A stretch of 12,411 nt of DNA. Source: CAYQTO01 sp964420455. GTDB taxonomy: Bacteria > Sumerlaeota > Sumerlaeia > SLMS01. The position numbers and the translations under genes were made by a program. This document shows positions 6,776 to 12,411 of this stretch, piece by piece; position 1 is the first letter of the stretch, and every line of letters begins with the position of its first letter. Below the pieces are notes generated by a model. The model did no database searches and had not been told where the DNA came from. It saw nothing but the letters and a program-made list of their open reading frames with translations. The stretch covers positions 1-12,411 of the forward strand of contig CAYQTO010000110.1 of NCBI GenBank assembly GCA_964420455.1. Reading direction: 5' to 3'.

Positions 6776-6848
6776 GCCCCAGCGCCCCCCACGGGCGAAG
6801 GCCAGTCGGACTCCCCCCGCCCGCCCCCCGAGAGGAGCCATCCCCGGC
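6776..6848 (+). promoter_or_regulatory. secA leader with C-rich tract, weak hairpin and Shine-Dalgarno
   Basis: This 73-nt gap holds runs of C and a possible 6-bp all-GC stem, CGGGCG (6792-6797) with CGCCCG (6818-6823), with a 20-nt loop, ending a few bases before the Shine-Dalgarno GAGAGGAG (6830-6837). The ATG is 11 nt after that site. There is no room for a SecM-like leader peptide. Whether secA has its own promoter here or is co-transcribed with the alkyltransferase cannot be seen. Confidence 0.3.
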
Positions 6849-10382
<3,534 letters not shown>

Positions 10383-10385
10383 TAG

Positions 10386-10400
10386 CCCCTGCGGGAGGGG
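10386..10400. terminator. Possible short bidirectional hairpin between secA and tlyA
   Basis: The 28-nt gap between the convergent secA and tlyA stops contains CCCCT/AGGGG with a 5-nt loop. The stem is GC-rich but only 5 bp, and there is no T-run on either strand, so termination is only a possibility. Confidence 0.25.
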
Positions 10401-10410
10401 AGGGGGGCGC

Positions 10411-11148
10411 TCAGCGCACCAGGTGAAGGAAGAACTCGCGGTTGCCGTCGGCGCCGCGCAGGGGCGACTCGCACCGGCCGCGAACCGCGAAGCCGTTCTC
10501 GACGGCGGCGGCGGCGATCGTGTCGACAGCCTCGCGCTGGAGGGCGGGGTCGGTGACCACACCGCCGCGCGGCAGCCGCTCGAGGCCCACTTCGAACTGG
10601 GGCTTGACGAGCAGGATCGCCTCGCCGCCGGGCGCCAGCACGCCGGCGACGATCGGGAGCGCGCGCCGCAGGGAGATGAAGCTCAGGTCTGCGACGGCGA
10701 GGTCCGGCGGGGGATCGAGGGGGACGTCGGCGGGGATGCGGTCGATATGGGTGCGCTCGCGGGAGTGGACCCGGGGGTCGCGGGCGAGGCGCTCGTGGAG
10801 CTGGCCGCGGCCGACATCGATCGCATAGACGCGGGTGGCCCCGCGCTGGAGCAGGCAGTCGGTAAACCCGCCGGTGGAGGCGCCGAGGTCGATCGCGACG
10901 CGGCCGGCGGGATCGACGCCAAAGGTGTCGAGGGCCCCGGCCAGCTTGAGCCCGCCCCGCGACACATAGGGGCAGTCGGATCCCTTGAGGTGGAGGGGGA
11001 TGTCCCCGGGGACCAGGCGGCCGGGCTTCTCGAGCCGTTCCGACGTTGTATAGACAAGTCCCGCGCGGATGAGGCGCTGGGCCCGCTCGCGGGACTCCGC
11101 CAGCCCGCGCTCGACCAGCAACACGTCGAGCCGCACGCGCCCGCTCAT
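10411..11148 (-). CDS. tlyA: TlyA family rRNA (cytidine-2'-O)-methyltransferase
   Basis: A 245-residue cytoplasmic enzyme of the TlyA (hemolysin A) family, which 2'-O-methylates cytidines in 16S and/or 23S rRNA using S-adenosylmethionine. Residues about 5-65 form an S4 RNA-binding domain ('RLDVLLVERGLAESRERAQR'). The RrmJ/FtsJ-like methyltransferase follows, with SAM loop 'AIDLGASTGGFTDCLL' (85-100) and D111. The catalytic K-D-K-E set is visible: K68 (SRGGLKLAGAL), D154 (VADLSFISL), K182 (LLVKPQFE) and E238 (NREFFLH). The start ATG (11148-11146) overlaps the kinase stop in an ATGA and has AGGAGG 4 nt upstream, so a much longer open reading of the frame upstream is rejected. Some members have been called hemolysins, but the motifs support rRNA methylation. 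Confidence 0.92.
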   Translation of the reverse strand: MSGRVRLDVLLVERGLAESRERAQRLIRAGLVYTTSERLEKPGRLVPGDIPLHLKGSDCPYVSRGGLKLAGALDTFGVDPAGRVAIDLGASTGGFTDCLLQRGATRVYAIDVGRGQLHERLARDPRVHSRERTHIDRIPADVPLDPPPDLAVADLSFISLRRALPIVAGVLAPGGEAILLVKPQFEVGLERLPRGGVVTDPALQREAVDTIAAAAVENGFAVRGRCESPLRGADGNREFFLHLVR

Positions 11149-12411
11149 GGCCCCTCCTCGCCCTCGATGGGGATTTCCACGGTGACAACGGTGCCGCCGC
11201 CTTGGTGGCGCGCGAGGGTGATGGTGCCGCTGTGGGCCTCGATGATGCGGCGGGTGATGGCGAGGCCCAGGCCGGTGCCCTCGCGGCGGCGGGTAAAGAA
11301 CGGCTCGAAGGCGCGCTCGATCGCCTCCTCGTCGATGCCCGGGCCGTTGTCGCGGACGGCGACCCGGACGGGGGGGCGCGGACCCGTTCCCCGGCCGATG
11401 GTCACCACCACCCGGCCGGCGGGCGTATCGCTGTCGACGAGTACCTGGCGCGCGTTGACGAGGATGTTCAGGAACGCCTGCTTGAGCTGGACCACGTCGC
11501 CGGCGACCGGGGGGGGCGGCTCGGCCACGATGAACTCGGCCGCGGGCACCGCCCGCCCCTCCTCCCGCTCGTGAAAGACGAAGGGCACCAACTCGCCCAG
11601 CAAGGCGTCGAGCCGCACGCTGGCAAAGCCCTCCACCCGGGGGCTTGCGAAGTCCAGCATGCGACGGACGATTTCCTCGCAGCGCTCCGCCTCGCTCCGG
11701 ATGATGTGAAAATCCTCGCGCATGGGGTCGGTGGGGGGGACCGCCTTCTCGAGATAGTCGGCGTAGGCCTTGATGACGCCGATGGGGTTGTTGATCTCGT
11801 GGGCAACGCCGGCGGAGAGTTCGCCGAGGGAGGCGAGGCCGGCGGAGCGGACCAGGCGCTCGTGGGTGCGGAGTTCGTCCTCCTTCTGGGTGTTGAGGAG
11901 GCTGACGAAGGCCTGGCCGAGGAGCATGATGGCCCAGACGACGCCGAGGGTGCGGAGGGCTTGGGGCTGCTCGACGGGGCCCGTCTCTCCCAGTTGCAGC
12001 AGCACGGCAAAAAGGAAGAGGGAGGTGGCGAGGGCGAAGGCGACCACGTTTTCGCCGCGGGTGCGAAAGAGCGCGACGCCGCGGAGCACCAGGACGATGA
12101 AGAGGGGGAAGTAGGTGCTGGTGGCGGCGGGCTCGCGGGCGAGGGGCGGATCTAGGATGTCGAGGCAGACGGCGCCAAAGACGAAGAAGGCATCGAGGAG
12201 GAAGGAGGCGAAGACGAAGGGGCGGACCTGGCGGGGAGTGACGCGGTCGCGGGCGAAGAAGTAGTGCTCGGCGGCGGTGATGGCGGCAAAGAAGACAAAG
12301 AGGCCAAAGGCCGGGGGCGTGGGGGCGGCGCCGTCGCGGGCCCACACCCAATGGGCTATGGCGAAGAGGAGGACGAGCCACTTGAGGGGCAGGATGACGC
12401 GGCGCTCGACG
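11145..12411 (-). CDS. Membrane-bound sensor histidine kinase (5' partial)
   Basis: The frame is open to the right edge. A GTG at 12347 is possible as a start, but 21 further codons before it encode 'PLKWLVLLFAIAHW', which looks like the first membrane helix, so the gene probably begins outside. Numbering from the GTG: about five membrane segments lie in residues 12-150, with no large extracytoplasmic sensor domain. Then come a helical linker and the DHp domain with H-box 'LGELSAGVAHEINNPIGVIK' (174-193, phospho-acceptor H183) and the ATPase domain with N-box 'FLNILVNAR' (292-300), G1 'DNGPGID' (333-339), F-box 'FEPFFTRR' and G2 'GTGLGLA' (357-363). 'HEINNP' is typical of NtrB-like kinases. 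It autophosphorylates at the histidine and passes phosphate to a response regulator, none of which is seen here. Its stop overlaps tlyA by 4 nt. Confidence 0.92.
   Translation of the reverse strand, partial: VERRVILPLKWLVLLFAIAHWVWARDGAAPTPPAFGLFVFFAAITAAEHYFFARDRVTPRQVRPFVFASFLLDAFFVFGAVCLDILDPPLAREPAATSTYFPLFIVLVLRGVALFRTRGENVVAFALATSLFLFAVLLQLGETGPVEQPQALRTLGVVWAIMLLGQAFVSLLNTQKEDELRTHERLVRSAGLASLGELSAGVAHEINNPIGVIKAYADYLEKAVPPTDPMREDFHIIRSEAERCEEIVRRMLDFASPRVEGFASVRLDALLGELVPFVFHEREEGRAVPAAEFIVAEPPPPVAGDVVQLKQAFLNILVNARQVLVDSDTPAGRVVVTIGRGTGPRPPVRVAVRDNGPGIDEEAIERAFEPFFTRRREGTGLGLAITRRIIEAHSGTITLARHQGGGTVVTVEIPIEGEEGP
11153..11158 (-). promoter_or_regulatory. Ribosome binding site for tlyA inside the kinase gene
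   Basis: On the minus strand the bases read AGGAGG, 4 nt before the tlyA ATG and within the last codons of the kinase gene. It fixes the tlyA start and allows translation independent of, or coupled to, kinase translation. Confidence 0.65.

Noticed and set aside
11149..12381. Upstream extension of the tlyA frame to a 656-codon reading
   Set aside because: The extra part is an Arg/Pro/His-rich shadow of the kinase gene in another frame. TlyA has its own ribosome binding site and a normal family start at 11148.

Overview
The window is one GC-rich, gene-dense stretch of bacterial chromosome with ten protein genes and no recognisable rRNA, tRNA, CRISPR array, insertion sequence or prophage. The gene set is bacterial (SecA, Xer recombinase, TlyA, Ogt-type alkyltransferase, two-component histidine kinase). 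SecA carries a long segment in the cross-linking domain region and a 'TWEMVPFDVQ' type segment that recall Bacteroidota/FCB-group SecA proteins. Together with the very high GC this suggests an uncultured FCB- or PVC-like lineage, but the phylum cannot be fixed from sequence reading alone.

Layout. 1-1452 (+): 3' part of a polytopic GT-C-like membrane protein with a C-terminal TPR-like tail. 1499-2698 (-): exported protein with two OB-like repeats and a degenerate thioredoxin-like domain. A short AT-richer divergent intergenic region (2699-2836) separates it from a two-gene unit (+): a DUF507 protein and an ABC-2-like permease overlapping it by 4 nt. After a 202-nt gap comes a complete XerC/XerD-type recombinase (+, 4064-4981). 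Its stop codon directly abuts the stop of a convergent F420-0:glutamate ligase-like gene (-, 4982-5695). Divergent from that is a small membrane-anchored hypothetical protein (5817-6236), coupled by ATGA overlap to an O6-alkylguanine alkyltransferase (6233-6775). secA follows (6849-10382). Convergent with secA is a histidine kinase-tlyA pair on the minus strand, again with a 4-nt ATGA overlap; the kinase runs off the right edge.

The standout is SecA. At 1177 residues it is long, mainly because about 155 residues are inserted exactly in the loop where ordinary SecA passes from '...EFRxRL' to 'LLPEAFA'. The core of this insert reads like the C-terminal domain of acyl-CoA synthetases and other adenylate-forming enzymes (the AMP-binding_C type), including the 'hPxVxEhAhVG', 'hVxFVDELPR' and 'GxxKID' elements. 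I know of no description of such a domain in a SecA. All SecA motor motifs and the C-terminal zinc motif are intact, so this looks like a functional translocase with an added module.

The genes do not form one pathway. They are several short housekeeping or accessory operons: envelope (membrane glycosyltransferase-like protein, exported OB/thioredoxin protein, permease, SecA), DNA maintenance (Xer, alkyltransferase), rRNA methylation (TlyA) and signalling (kinase).
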